From contig NZ_LLXZ01000162.1 of NCBI RefSeq assembly GCF_001440395.1, forward strand, positions 60,985-122,157: DNA of 61,173 bases, written 5' to 3'. Positions 51,202-61,173 of the stretch are shown here, one piece after another. The stretch's first letter is position 1; each line of letters begins with the position of its first letter. The stretch is from Bradyrhizobium jicamae (GTDB taxonomy: Bacteria > Pseudomonadota > Alphaproteobacteria > Rhizobiales > Xanthobacteraceae). A program made the translations under genes and the position numbers. Under the pieces are notes generated by a model that saw nothing but the letters and a program-made list of their open reading frames with translations, did no database searches and had not been told where the DNA came from.

Positions 51202-52190
51202 CGCAGCATCTCCGCGATCTGTTCGGCGGCGACCGCCGGCGTGATGCGGCCGTCGGCAACCTCGGCCTCGGTCTTTTTCACCTTGGCGCGGATCGTGGCG
51301 TCGGAACGCAGACGGGCCATCATGCGCTGCTCCAGCATCGACCACATCCATTTGACCTGCTGCTCGCGCCGTCGCGCGGCGAATTCGCCGGAGGCATTCA
51401 TGGCGGTGCAGTGATCCAGAATCTTCTGCCACAGCGTATCCATGCCGGTGCCGGTCAGCGCCGAATAGGTCACGACCGGCGGATGCCAGTGCTCCGAGCG
51501 GGGGCTCAGAATATGCAGCGCGCCGCGATACTCGGCGGCGGCCAGATTGGCGCGCTTGATATTGTCGCCGTCGGCCTTGTTGATCGCGATCATGTCGGCG
51601 AGTTCGACCAGGCCCTTCTTGATGCCTTGCAACTCGTCGCCGGCGCCAGGCAGCATCAAAGCGAGGAAGAAATCGGTCATGTCGCAGACCGCGGTTTCGG
51701 ACTGGCCGATGCCGACGGTCTCCACCAGCACCACATCGAAGCCGGCGGCTTCGCACAACAACATCGCCTCGCGGGTCTTTGCGGCGACGCCGCCGAGCGT
51801 GCCCGACGAGGGCGAGGGCCGGACGAAGGCGGCTTCCGAATTCGCCAGCCGCGCCATCCGCGTCTTGTCGCCGAGGATCGAGCCGCCGGTGCGGGCCGAG
51901 GAGGGGTCCACCGCCAGCACGGCGACCTTGTGGCCGCGCTCGATCAGGAACATGCCGAGTGCGTCGATCGTGGTGGATTTGCCGACCCCGGGCGATCCGG
52001 TGATGCCGACGCGGACGGCTTTCCCGGTGTCGGGCAGCAGCGCCTGCACCAGTTCGCGGGCGGCAGCCTGGTGATCGGCGCGCCGGCTCTCGATCAGGGT
52101 GATCGCGCGCGCCAGCGCCGCGCGCTGGCCCGAGCGGAGGTCCTTGGCAAGCTTCTTGAAATCGGGGGAAACAGTTTTCGGCGAGGTCAT
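51198..52190 (-). CDS. meaB: MeaB-type GTPase, methylmalonyl-CoA mutase chaperone
   Basis: 330 residues from ATG 52190. A G3E GTPase: P-loop GITGSPGVGKSTTIDALG, VDPSSARTGGSILGDKTRM, switch region VETVGIGQSE and INKADGDN for guanine recognition; the C-terminal dimerisation arm is present. MeaB gates cofactor loading and protects methylmalonyl-CoA mutase from inactivation. The mutase subunit genes lie 5-9 kb upstream on the same strand. It follows tctA by 53 bp, apparently in the tct operon. Confidence 0.93.
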   Translation of the reverse strand: MTSPKTVSPDFKKLAKDLRSGQRAALARAITLIESRRADHQAAARELVQALLPDTGKAVRVGITGSPGVGKSTTIDALGMFLIERGHKVAVLAVDPSSARTGGSILGDKTRMARLANSEAAFVRPSPSSGTLGGVAAKTREAMLLCEAAGFDVVLVETVGIGQSETAVCDMTDFFLALMLPGAGDELQGIKKGLVELADMIAINKADGDNIKRANLAAAEYRGALHILSPRSEHWHPPVVTYSALTGTGMDTLWQKILDHCTAMNASGEFAARRREQQVKWMWSMLEQRMMARLRSDATIRAKVKKTEAEVADGRITPAVAAEQIAEMLR

Positions 52191-52243
52191 GCCATGGTTT
52201 ACAACGGCCGCGCCGTGCAGGCGAGAGGGCCTGCGCGGATCGT

Positions 52244-53755
52244 TCAGCGGGACGCCGTAGCTGGGGCAGCCTCGCGCCTGAGTTTCCGCCACACCCAGAC
52301 CAGCACCGGCCAGATCAGCGCGCCGATCGCCATGGCGGCGAGGATGGCGGCGATCGGCCGCTCGAAGAACGGCAGCACGCTGCCGTCGGACTTGATCAGC
52401 GAGGTCACGAAACTCTGCTCGATCATGGTGCCCATGACGATGCCGAGCACCATGGCGGCAACCGGATAGCCGTTTTCCTCCATGACATAGCCGATGATGC
52501 CGAAGGTCGCGACGGTGACGACGCCAAACATGTTGTTGCCGATGGCGAAGGAGCCGACCGCGCAGCACAGCATGATGACGGGCATCACGGTGGAGCGCGG
52601 GGCGCGCAGCACATGGCTTGCGAGGCGGATCATGACGATGCCGAGCGGGATCATGATGATGTTGGCGATGATGAACATCAGGTAGATCGCATACATGCTC
52701 GACGCTTTTTCGGTGAACAGCGTCGGCCCGGGGTTCAGCCCCTTCATGTAGAGCACGCCGATCGCAATAGCGGCGATGGTATCGCCGGGAATGCCAAACA
52801 GCAGCGAGGGCACCCAGCCCGAGGCGATGCTGGCGTTGTTGCTGGCGCCGGCTTCGACCAGGCCTTCGACATGGCCGGTGCCGAACTTCTCGGGTTCTTT
52901 CGAAAACCGTTTCGACATGGCGTAGCTGACCCAGGCGGCCATGTCGGCGCCGGCGCCCGGCAGCACGCCGATGATGATCCCGATGATGTTCCCGCGGGTC
53001 ATCTGCCAGTTGTACTTTTTGGTCAGTCGCCACTGGCCCGCCATGATGCTCCCGAACTTGCGCTTCGGGATCGGCGGCGGTTCCGGCGTCAGCATCGCGC
53101 GCATTACCTGCGCCACCGCAAAGACGCCGACCAGCGCCGGGATCGGCTCGATGCCGCCGAACAAATTGGTGATGCCGAAGGTGAAGCGCGGCACGCCGCC
53201 GGGATTCTCGATGCCGATGCATGCGACCAGGAGGCCGATGAACATGCTGGCGATCGCCTTCACCGGCGACGAGCGCGCGACCAGCGTGGCGCACATCAGG
53301 CCGAGGAATGCGAGCCAGAAATATTCGAAGGTCGAGAACGACAGCGCGATTTCAGCGAGCGGCGGCGCCAGGATCATCAGCGACAGCGTGCCCGCAATGC
53401 CGCCGACAGCGGAAAACCAGACGCCGGCGCCGAGCGCGAGTTCGGCCTCGCCCTTGCGCGTCATCGCATAGGCTTCGTCGGCGTAGGCCGCCGAAGCGGG
53501 GGTGCCGGGAATGCGCAGCAGGGCGCCTGGAATGTCACCTGCGAAGATCGCCATCGTGGATGCCGCCACGATGGTGGCGATCGCGGCGATCGGCGACAGA
53601 TAGAAGGTGACCGGGACCAGGAGGGCGGTCGCCATGGTCGCTGATAGCCCGGGCAGCGATCCGATGACGAGGCCATAGACCGATGCCGCGAACATCGCGA
53701 CGATGACTTCCCAGGTGGTGATGAGCGCGAAGGCTTGGGCGAGGGTATTGAGCAT
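52244..53755 (-). CDS. tctA: Tripartite tricarboxylate transporter, large permease TctA
   Basis: 503 residues, about twelve membrane spans. TctA family motifs are clear: GSLPGLSATMATALLVPVTF, LRIPGTPASAAYADEAYAM and IGVLPGAGADMAAWVSYAMS, with the duplicated PG-containing loops that form the transport site (LFGIPGDTIAAIAIGVLYM). It works with TctB and the periplasmic TctC for sodium- or proton-driven uptake of carboxylates. Starts 3 bp after tctB. Confidence 0.94.
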   Translation of the reverse strand: MLNTLAQAFALITTWEVIVAMFAASVYGLVIGSLPGLSATMATALLVPVTFYLSPIAAIATIVAASTMAIFAGDIPGALLRIPGTPASAAYADEAYAMTRKGEAELALGAGVWFSAVGGIAGTLSLMILAPPLAEIALSFSTFEYFWLAFLGLMCATLVARSSPVKAIASMFIGLLVACIGIENPGGVPRFTFGITNLFGGIEPIPALVGVFAVAQVMRAMLTPEPPPIPKRKFGSIMAGQWRLTKKYNWQMTRGNIIGIIIGVLPGAGADMAAWVSYAMSKRFSKEPEKFGTGHVEGLVEAGASNNASIASGWVPSLLFGIPGDTIAAIAIGVLYMKGLNPGPTLFTEKASSMYAIYLMFIIANIIMIPLGIVMIRLASHVLRAPRSTVMPVIMLCCAVGSFAIGNNMFGVVTVATFGIIGYVMEENGYPVAAMVLGIVMGTMIEQSFVTSLIKSDGSVLPFFERPIAAILAAMAIGALIWPVLVWVWRKLRREAAPATASR

Positions 53756-53758
53756 CGA

Positions 53759-54244
53759 TCACCAGGGCATCGGCAAAACGCCGGGCGGCAGCGGCACGCG
53801 CAGCAATTTGGAGAAAATCAGGTGGATGCCGATCGGCGCCAGCAGCGCGAGCGGCAACGCAACCTTCCAGCGGGCGCCGAGCGCGGTCGAGGTCACGTAG
53901 ACGATCATCGCCGCCGTGAGGATGAAACCGAGCCGCTCGGCGATCGCGACGTAAAGCAGCAGCAACGCCGGCGGGAGCAGGGCGCGCAGACCATAGAGCT
54001 TGCTGGTCGGCGGTGTCGGTTGGCCGCCCTCGACCGGAATAAGGTGCTCTTCTTCTTCGAAGCTGCGGCCAATCCCGAGTGCAATCGCAAGCCCGCACAG
54101 TGCAAGGCCCGTTCCGATCACCAACGGGAAGACGTTGGGCCCGACCGGCTGACCGGGCACCGGCGGCAACTGCCAGCCGCCATAGGCGGCAGCCGCGCCG
54201 AGGCCAACGAGAAACAGACCCGTGACGCGATCGGGTAGACGCAT
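53759..54244 (-). CDS. tctB: Tripartite tricarboxylate transporter, small permease TctB
   Basis: 161 residues with four transmembrane helices (LFLVGLGAAAAYGGWQLPPV, VFPLVIGTGLALCGLAIALG, LPPALLLLYVAIAERLGFIL, PLALLAPIGIHLIFSKLLRV) and a charged cytosolic loop (RSFEEEEHLIPVEG). The PGPNxFP-type signature appears as QPVGPNVFPLV. It sits between tctC (46 bp) and tctA (3 bp). Confidence 0.9.
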   Translation of the reverse strand: MRLPDRVTGLFLVGLGAAAAYGGWQLPPVPGQPVGPNVFPLVIGTGLALCGLAIALGIGRSFEEEEHLIPVEGGQPTPPTSKLYGLRALLPPALLLLYVAIAERLGFILTAAMIVYVTSTALGARWKVALPLALLAPIGIHLIFSKLLRVPLPPGVLPMPW

Positions 54245-54290
54245 GAACCAACTCCGCGGATTTCGAACGATGTCAGCCGGCGAAGACGGA

Positions 54291-55286
54291 TCACGCCTTC
54301 GACAGACCGGCGGCCTTCATCGCTACGCCCATCTGGGCGTCGCCCTTGTCCATGAAGGTCGCGAATTCGGTCGCATCGCCCCAGACTGTTCCGAAGCCGC
54401 GATTGCTCATGAACTCCTTGAACTCCTTGGAGTCGTAAACCTTCTTGAGCGCCGCGGTGAGCTTGGTGGCGACGTCGGGCGGCAAGCTCTTGGGGCCGGC
54501 AATGCCGCGCCAGGCGCCGGTCGAATAGTCGATGCCCATCGCTTCCTTCAGCGTCGGCACATCGGGGAAGGCGGGGTTGCGCGCCGTAGCCATGACGGCG
54601 AGGCTGCGCGCCTTGCCGGCCTCGATGATCGCGCGGGCTTCCGGCACCGAGCAGGTGGTGAGGTCGAGCCCGCCGGCCGCGAGATCCTGCATCGCGGGCG
54701 CGGCGCCGTTCGATGGCACCCACGCGACATGATTGGGAGCAAGTCCCATCGCCTGCATCCAGCCGACCAGCGCCAGATGCCAGATGCCGCCCTGACCGGT
54801 GCCGGACGCCTTGAACTTGCCGGCGGGCGCGGCCTTGATGGCGTCAGCGAGCTCCTTCACCGTCTTGTAGGGCGAGGTGGAACTGACCTGGATGCCGGGC
54901 GGATCCTCGTTCATCAGCGCCAGCGGCGTGTAGCTCTTGGGTGCGAGTTCGGTGAGGCCCTGCCAGTGCATCATCGAGATTTCCACCGTCAGCATGCCGA
55001 TGGTGTAGCCGTCCGCCGGCGCGGTCGCGATCGCGGTATGGCCGACGACGCCGGAGCCGCCGGTGCGGTTGACCACGTTGAACGGCTGGCCGAGATCCTT
55101 TTCCAAAAGCGCCGCGACGATGCGCGCGGTCGCGTCGGTTCCGCCGCCGGCGCCCCAGGGCACGATCACGGTCACCGGCCGCGCCGGATAGGCCTGCGCC
55201 AAGGCCGGCTTGAAACCAAAGCCCGCGACAGCCGCGGCAGCAGCGGATGAAGCCGCAAAGGCGCGGCGCGTGATCTTTTTGGACAT
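54291..55286 (-). CDS. tctC: Periplasmic substrate-binding protein TctC (Bug family)
   Basis: 331 residues. The signal KITRRAFAASSAAAAAVAGF carries a twin-arginine motif. The Bug/TctC fold follows: YPARPVTVIVPWGAGGGTDA, VVNRTGGSGVVGHTAI, ATAPADGYTIGML and GTGQGGIWHLAL. Binds a carboxylate with the GxGGGTD loop. First gene of tctCBA-meaB-pcp, preceded by GGGAGA. The ligand is unknown; proximity to methylmalonyl-CoA mutase suggests a C3-C5 acid (inference). Confidence 0.93.
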   Translation of the reverse strand: MSKKITRRAFAASSAAAAAVAGFGFKPALAQAYPARPVTVIVPWGAGGGTDATARIVAALLEKDLGQPFNVVNRTGGSGVVGHTAIATAPADGYTIGMLTVEISMMHWQGLTELAPKSYTPLALMNEDPPGIQVSSTSPYKTVKELADAIKAAPAGKFKASGTGQGGIWHLALVGWMQAMGLAPNHVAWVPSNGAAPAMQDLAAGGLDLTTCSVPEARAIIEAGKARSLAVMATARNPAFPDVPTLKEAMGIDYSTGAWRGIAGPKSLPPDVATKLTAALKKVYDSKEFKEFMSNRGFGTVWGDATEFATFMDKGDAQMGVAMKAAGLSKA

Positions 55287-55506
55287 TAGGCGGTCTCCCT
55301 GCGGCGCCCGTGAAGCCGGACGCTCTTGTGATGAGACATTCTAGGCGGCTTTAGGCTCTGCTCGCAAGGCATTGGTCGTGAAAGCAGTTTTATCGCCGGT
55401 GGGCATCTCGCCACATCCGGAAATCGGGTGGCGGCAACAGGGCCAGGCGAAATAGGTATCCGTGTGCAGCCCCCCATCGGGCCGCGATCGAAATGCGGAG
55501 AGAACC

Positions 55507-55977
55507 ATGACGACAGCCTATTACAGCACCGTGCTGAACCATCCCCTCGAAACCGTGTGGACCCTGATCCGCGATTTCAACAACTACCCGGCCTATATCG
55601 AAGGGGTCAGCGAAAGCGTGATCGAGGACGACAAGGGCGGCGACGAAGTCGGCGCCATCAGGCGCTTCTGCTACCTCGGCAACTGGATCCGCCAGCGGCT
55701 CGCCGGCCATTCCGACCAAGGACATTCGCTGACCTATGCCGGCATCGAACCGCTGCCGTTTCCGTCGGAGCTATCGCCGGGTGCGACCGAGCCGACGCGC
55801 TACGAAGGAACGATGCACCTGCTGCCGGTCGTGGAGGGCAACCGGACCTTCATCGAATGGTCCGTACAACTCGACACCGCGCCGCAGGACGCGGATCGCT
55901 GGCAAGCGCTGTTTCAGTCATGGATTCCGGACTGGACCCATTCGCTCGAGCGAACGCTCGACCGCAAAGATGCTTGA
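55507..55977 (+). CDS. SRPBCC/START-like lipid- or ligand-binding protein
   Basis: 156 residues from ATG 55507 (GGAGAG upstream). Polyketide cyclase/dehydrase-type SRPBCC fold: NHPLETVWTLIRDFNNYPAY at the start, then GDEVGAIRRFCYLGNWIRQR and alternating strands, ending in a long helix (ADRWQALFQSWIPDWTHSLE). Members bind hydrophobic ligands in a deep cavity; no specific ligand can be named. It is divergent from tctC and convergent with the DUF3298 gene. Confidence 0.8.
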   Translation: MTTAYYSTVLNHPLETVWTLIRDFNNYPAYIEGVSESVIEDDKGGDEVGAIRRFCYLGNWIRQRLAGHSDQGHSLTYAGIEPLPFPSELSPGATEPTRYEGTMHLLPVVEGNRTFIEWSVQLDTAPQDADRWQALFQSWIPDWTHSLERTLDRKDA

Positions 55978-55988
55978 CGGCGCAACCG

Positions 55989-56780
55989 TCACTGAGGCCG
56001 GTCTTCGTCGCCCTTCGGTCGTGCGCCGCCGAAAATTCTGGCGCCTTCCGGCGTCAGATACGGCTTCAATGTCTCCCACGGTACGAAGGCGATATACTCG
56101 CCTTCGGCGTAGGAGCCGACCGCGTAAGGCGCGTAGTAGAAGTTCAGGCCGGAGCTCTTGCCTTGTTCGGTCGACGGCGCCAGCGCCACCGGGCCGATCT
56201 TGAGAAGCTTCGGCTCGATGCCTTCGATGGCGCTGGCGTCGGTGCCTTCTGCGCCGCGTTTCTTCTTCTCGGCCGCGAGCGAAGCAATGACGCCTTGCCG
56301 CATCGCCTTCAGCGTCGGGCCGTTGTCGGCGGTTTCGGTGAAGAACGGACGGATGCTGATGCGCTTGTTCGCCGACTTGTCCCACAGGATGGTATCGGAC
56401 GTGCTGTTGGGGTGAGCGCCTCCAGTATATTCGTAGTCCGCCCTGATGATGCTGATGTAGCGGCCATCTATCACCGAGCGCGTCTCGTATTTCCGTTCAT
56501 ACGACCAGGCATTGCGGAACAGGTCCGGGTCCTGCTTGCGCTCCTTGTCGGCATCGGCCTTGTTCTTTGTGGCCCATGCCTTGCCCTCGGTCAGGCAGTT
56601 CGCCGCCAGCGCCGGATCGGCCTTGACCCCGGCGTCGAGGATGACGCTGGCTTCAACCCATTTGGTCTTGATGGAAAAGTCCGGCTTGGGATCGGCGGCA
56701 GACGCCAGCGTCGCAGCGCATGCAATCGCGCCCGCGAAGCCAATGGTCCGGGCGAACGTGACGAACGCTATGCTGTGCAA
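55989..56780 (-). CDS. Secreted DUF3298 domain protein
   Basis: 263 residues from TTG 56780 (AAAGGA upstream); this start gives a proper signal peptide (IAFVTFARTIGFAGAIACAA), whereas the longer frame to 56843 would overlap the mutase gene. The C-terminal DUF3298 pattern is YAPYAVGSYAEGEYIAFVPW, preceded by YEYTGGAHPNSTSDTILWDK of the companion PdaC/DUF4163-type domain. Function unknown; similar domains occur in RsiV-like and polysaccharide-deacetylase proteins. It follows the mutase gene by 34 bp, probably in the same transcript. Confidence 0.75.
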   Translation of the reverse strand: MHSIAFVTFARTIGFAGAIACAATLASAADPKPDFSIKTKWVEASVILDAGVKADPALAANCLTEGKAWATKNKADADKERKQDPDLFRNAWSYERKYETRSVIDGRYISIIRADYEYTGGAHPNSTSDTILWDKSANKRISIRPFFTETADNGPTLKAMRQGVIASLAAEKKKRGAEGTDASAIEGIEPKLLKIGPVALAPSTEQGKSSGLNFYYAPYAVGSYAEGEYIAFVPWETLKPYLTPEGARIFGGARPKGDEDRPQ

Positions 56781-56814
56781 GGGCGATCCTTTGGAAGACG
56801 TAGCGGGCGGAGAA

Positions 56815-58974
<2,160 letters not shown>

Positions 58975-59016
58975 GGTACCCATCATAGCATATGTGAAGT
59001 CGAGGGCAGGTCACCC

Positions 59017-59484
59017 CTAATCATGGTCCGGATGCTGGTGGCTGGTAATGGTCGCCATCTTCTCCGGTCCGTAATTCTGCATCGTGGTCTGGCTCGGCAG
59101 GTTGGCGATGCCGACCACCCAGCCGAGCCGGGATTCGGTTCCATATTGCCGCGTCGGCACCACCCGGTCGGGACGGTCGAACGTGCCGGTCATGATCTCG
59201 ATCCGGGGGCCGCCGATCAGCCGGTAGGTCAGCGGCGTGCCGCAGGCTGCGCAGAAATCGCGCTCGGCGATGGAGGAGGATTGAAACGTCGCCGGCTTGC
59301 CGCGGGTCCAGGTGAAATGCTTGTGCTCGATATCGGCGAGGGAGGCGAAGGGTGCGCCCGATGCCTTCTGGCACATCCGGCAATGGCAGATGCTGACCTT
59401 GGGCGGCGGTACCGACAGCGCAAAGCGAACGGCGCCGCATTGGCAGCCGCCGGTCAGGACCGTCTTGTGGTTGTTCTCCGTCAT
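59017..59484 (-). CDS. GFA-family zinc protein
   Basis: 155 residues, starting two bases after the mutase small-subunit stop. Glutathione-dependent formaldehyde-activating (Gfa) fold with the full zinc-ligand set: GGCQCGAVRF, CHCRMCQKASG and CAACGTPLTYR, then the beta-rich core. Most members are of unproven function. Its placement between the two mutase subunit genes implies cotranslation with them. No glutathione or formaldehyde gene is nearby. Confidence 0.9.
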   Translation of the reverse strand: MTENNHKTVLTGGCQCGAVRFALSVPPPKVSICHCRMCQKASGAPFASLADIEHKHFTWTRGKPATFQSSSIAERDFCAACGTPLTYRLIGGPRIEIMTGTFDRPDRVVPTRQYGTESRLGWVVGIANLPSQTTMQNYGPEKMATITSHQHPDHD

Positions 59485-59486
59485 GC

Positions 59487-61173
59487 TCACTCCATCCGCC
59501 GCCAGGCTTCCTGCAGTGTCGCCAGCGCGTCGCCACCGGCAAAGATGAAATCGCCGACGCCGGCATTTCGCAATGCGGCCTCCTGTTCGCCGGGCCGCCC
59601 TGCCAGATAGATATGCTTGGCGCCGGCCGCTTGAAGGGCCTTCGCGGCGGGACCTGCGTGTTCCGCGTACACCTTGTCGGACGAGCACAGGCAGGCGATT
59701 GCGGCGCCTGACGCCTTGAACGCGGCGGCGAGTGCCGCAGTATCAGCAAAACCCTGGGTGTCGAGCGCTTCGATGCCGCCGGTCTCGAAGAAGCTCTTGG
59801 CGAACGTGGCACGCGCGGTGAAGTCGGCAGGCGTGCCGAGGTTGGCGAGAAAGATTTTGGGCCGTGCGCCCGATGCCTTGAGCTTCTCGTCGGATTTGTC
59901 GCGCATTGCCTCGAACGGTTCGGCGAGGCGCATCGGCGGCAGGGGATCGAACTTGTACTTCGCCTCGCCATAGGGCGGCAGCACGATCGGCGTCGCGTCG
60001 AGCACCGCGATTTCAGCCTCGTGCAGGTTCGGGAATTCGCTGGCGCCGGTCAGCACGTCACGCCGCTTGGCGATGTTGGCCTCACGTGCGGCGCGGGTGG
60101 CGGAGACTTTTTTCTGAAGCAGGTTCTGTTCGAGCGCTGCGAAGATGCCGCCCGCTTTTTCGATTTCCTGGAACAGCGACCACGCGGCTTCGCAAAGCTG
60201 TTTGGTCAATGTTTCGATGCCGCCGGCTCCGGCTGCAGGATCGCTCACCTTGGCGAGATTGGATTCTTCCAGCAGCACCAGTTGCGTGTTGCGTGCGACA
60301 CGCCGGGCGAACGGATCGGGCAATCCCAGCGCCAGCGTGTGGGGCAGTACGGTGATGGCATTGGCGCCGCCGAGGCCGGCGGAGAAGGTCGCCATCGTCG
60401 CGCGCAGCATGTTCACGTAGGCATCGCGCTGCGTCAGCATGCGCCAGGCGGTATCGGCCGCGACGAACAGCGGTTTGGGTGTGAGACCGCAGGCCTGTTC
60501 GACCCGCGCCCATAACAGCCGCAGCGCGCGGAATTTCGCCAGCGTCAGGAACTGATCGGCGTCTGCGGCAAGCCGCGCATAGACCATGCCTTGCGCGTCC
60601 TCGAGCGAAATCCCGGCCTGCTCGATTGCGCGCAGATACGCGACGCCGCACGCCAGCACGAACGCAAGTTCCTGGACTTCCGACCCGCCGGCATCATGGA
60701 TGACCCGTCCATCGGCGGCTGCGAACGGGCTTTTGAAGCCCATCGCGGCGAGGCCCTTGATGGCGCTGGTAACCGCCGGGACGATTTCGTTCCAGCTATA
60801 GGGACTGGAGCCCCACACCGCACCAGCTCCCAGCGGGTCGAGGCCGAAGCGGATGTCGCAGGCCGCGGGATCGATGCCTTTGCGCTTGATGTATTCGGCG
60901 ACGTGAATGGCGGCCATGCGCGACTGCGGGCCGATCTGCAACTCGATGCCGATGCCGGCGTCGAGATAGATGCCGTTCAGGACCTGCTCGACGGCCTCGG
61001 CCGAAGGATCCAATCCGTAGCCATGGGCGCCATTGGCGCCTGCGAACACCAGCGTCAGCCCAATGGCGCCGTTTTCGAGGTCGTGCAGCGCTTGCGCGTT
61101 CCCCGCTTTCGCGTCCGGATGGTCGATCCGCTGCATGACCTGCCACGGCGCGGCGGCGGCGCGGCCGGCGACC
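59487..61173 (-). CDS. Methylmalonyl-CoA mutase, small subunit (5' end outside window)
   Basis: At least 561 residues; the frame stays open through the window end with family-like sequence (AGRAAAAPWQVMQRIDHPD), so the start lies beyond. Barrel motifs such as VFAGANGAHGYGLD and IRFGLDPLGAGAVWGSSPYS are present. The C-terminal B12-like domain lacks DxHxxG: ...KIFLANLGTPADFTARATF, as expected for the non-cobalamin-binding partner of heterodimeric mutases. Stop is two bases before the GFA gene. Confidence 0.93.
   Translation of the reverse strand, partial: VAGRAAAAPWQVMQRIDHPDAKAGNAQALHDLENGAIGLTLVFAGANGAHGYGLDPSAEAVEQVLNGIYLDAGIGIELQIGPQSRMAAIHVAEYIKRKGIDPAACDIRFGLDPLGAGAVWGSSPYSWNEIVPAVTSAIKGLAAMGFKSPFAAADGRVIHDAGGSEVQELAFVLACGVAYLRAIEQAGISLEDAQGMVYARLAADADQFLTLAKFRALRLLWARVEQACGLTPKPLFVAADTAWRMLTQRDAYVNMLRATMATFSAGLGGANAITVLPHTLALGLPDPFARRVARNTQLVLLEESNLAKVSDPAAGAGGIETLTKQLCEAAWSLFQEIEKAGGIFAALEQNLLQKKVSATRAAREANIAKRRDVLTGASEFPNLHEAEIAVLDATPIVLPPYGEAKYKFDPLPPMRLAEPFEAMRDKSDEKLKASGARPKIFLANLGTPADFTARATFAKSFFETGGIEALDTQGFADTAALAAAFKASGAAIACLCSSDKVYAEHAGPAAKALQAAGAKHIYLAGRPGEQEAALRNAGVGDFIFAGGDALATLQEAWRRME

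Noticed and set aside
51202..51756. Fusion of the pyroglutamyl-peptidase frame to upstream sequence
   Set aside because: The upstream part is antisense-like/out-of-frame meaB sequence; GTG 51201 fits the family N-terminus exactly.
52191..53294. Fusion of MeaB frame to a 370-codon upstream extension
   Set aside because: The extension is an out-of-frame reading of tctA; MeaB similarity begins at ATG 52190.

Overview
The window is high-GC DNA, most likely from a Bradyrhizobium-type alphaproteobacterium. Supporting this are an imuA-imuB-dnaE2 mutagenesis cassette, an EcfF/PrsF-type sigma/anti-sigma pair, a DUF2336 protein, the TIGR03808/TIGR03809 protein pair, two-subunit methylmalonyl-CoA mutase, and several families of short palindromic intergenic repeats of the kind scattered through Bradyrhizobium genomes. 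It looks chromosomal. I found no tRNA, rRNA, CRISPR array, transposase or phage gene.

Layout. 1-5.4 kb: end of imuA, then imuB and dnaE2 in overlapping translationally coupled frames. 5.5-16.5 kb: mixed single genes, namely a HExxH protein, a flavoprotein with a divergent AraC regulator, MgtC, a PilZ protein, an SDR, small secreted or membrane proteins and a CaiB-like CoA transferase. 16.6-21.1 kb: heavy-metal RND adaptor and pump, closed by a strong hairpin. 21.1-26.4 kb: a methyltransferase plus MetF-like reductase pair, a Tat-exported amidohydrolase and a membrane-anchored flavin oxidase. 26.5-32.0 kb: a sensor kinase (frameshifted) with two response regulators, next to an arylsulfatase. 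32.1-36.6 kb: a four-gene operon of membrane or unknown proteins with an alpha/beta hydrolase, then a TolC-type channel. 36.9-40.5 kb: acetyl-CoA hydrolase/transferase, enoyl-CoA hydratase and an Ala-rich membrane protein. 40.8-48 kb: two independent ECF sigma/anti-sigma modules separated by DUF2336 and GGDEF genes; the second module continues into a subtilase. 48.4-50.3 kb: the TIGR03809/TIGR03808 convergent pair. 50.5-61.2 kb: tctCBA-meaB-pcp operon and, further upstream on the same strand, mcm small subunit, GFA protein, mcm large subunit and a DUF3298 protein.

Most notable observations. (1) Palindromic repeat elements appear captured inside proteins: in frame inside ImuB, in frame inside DnaE2 (about 40 extra residues containing nested perfect palindromes), and as the C-terminal tail of a small membrane protein. 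(2) In the second ECF module the periplasmic end of the anti-sigma factor and the propeptide of the neighbouring subtilase show the same beta-alpha-beta-beta-alpha-beta order, suggesting the protease and anti-sigma communicate through a shared fold. (3) The enoyl-CoA hydratase start lies directly behind a hairpin that covers its ribosome-binding region. (4) A perfect FNR/FixK-type box lies upstream of a small secreted SnoaL-like protein.

All family assignments are by eye from translated sequence; no database search was run.
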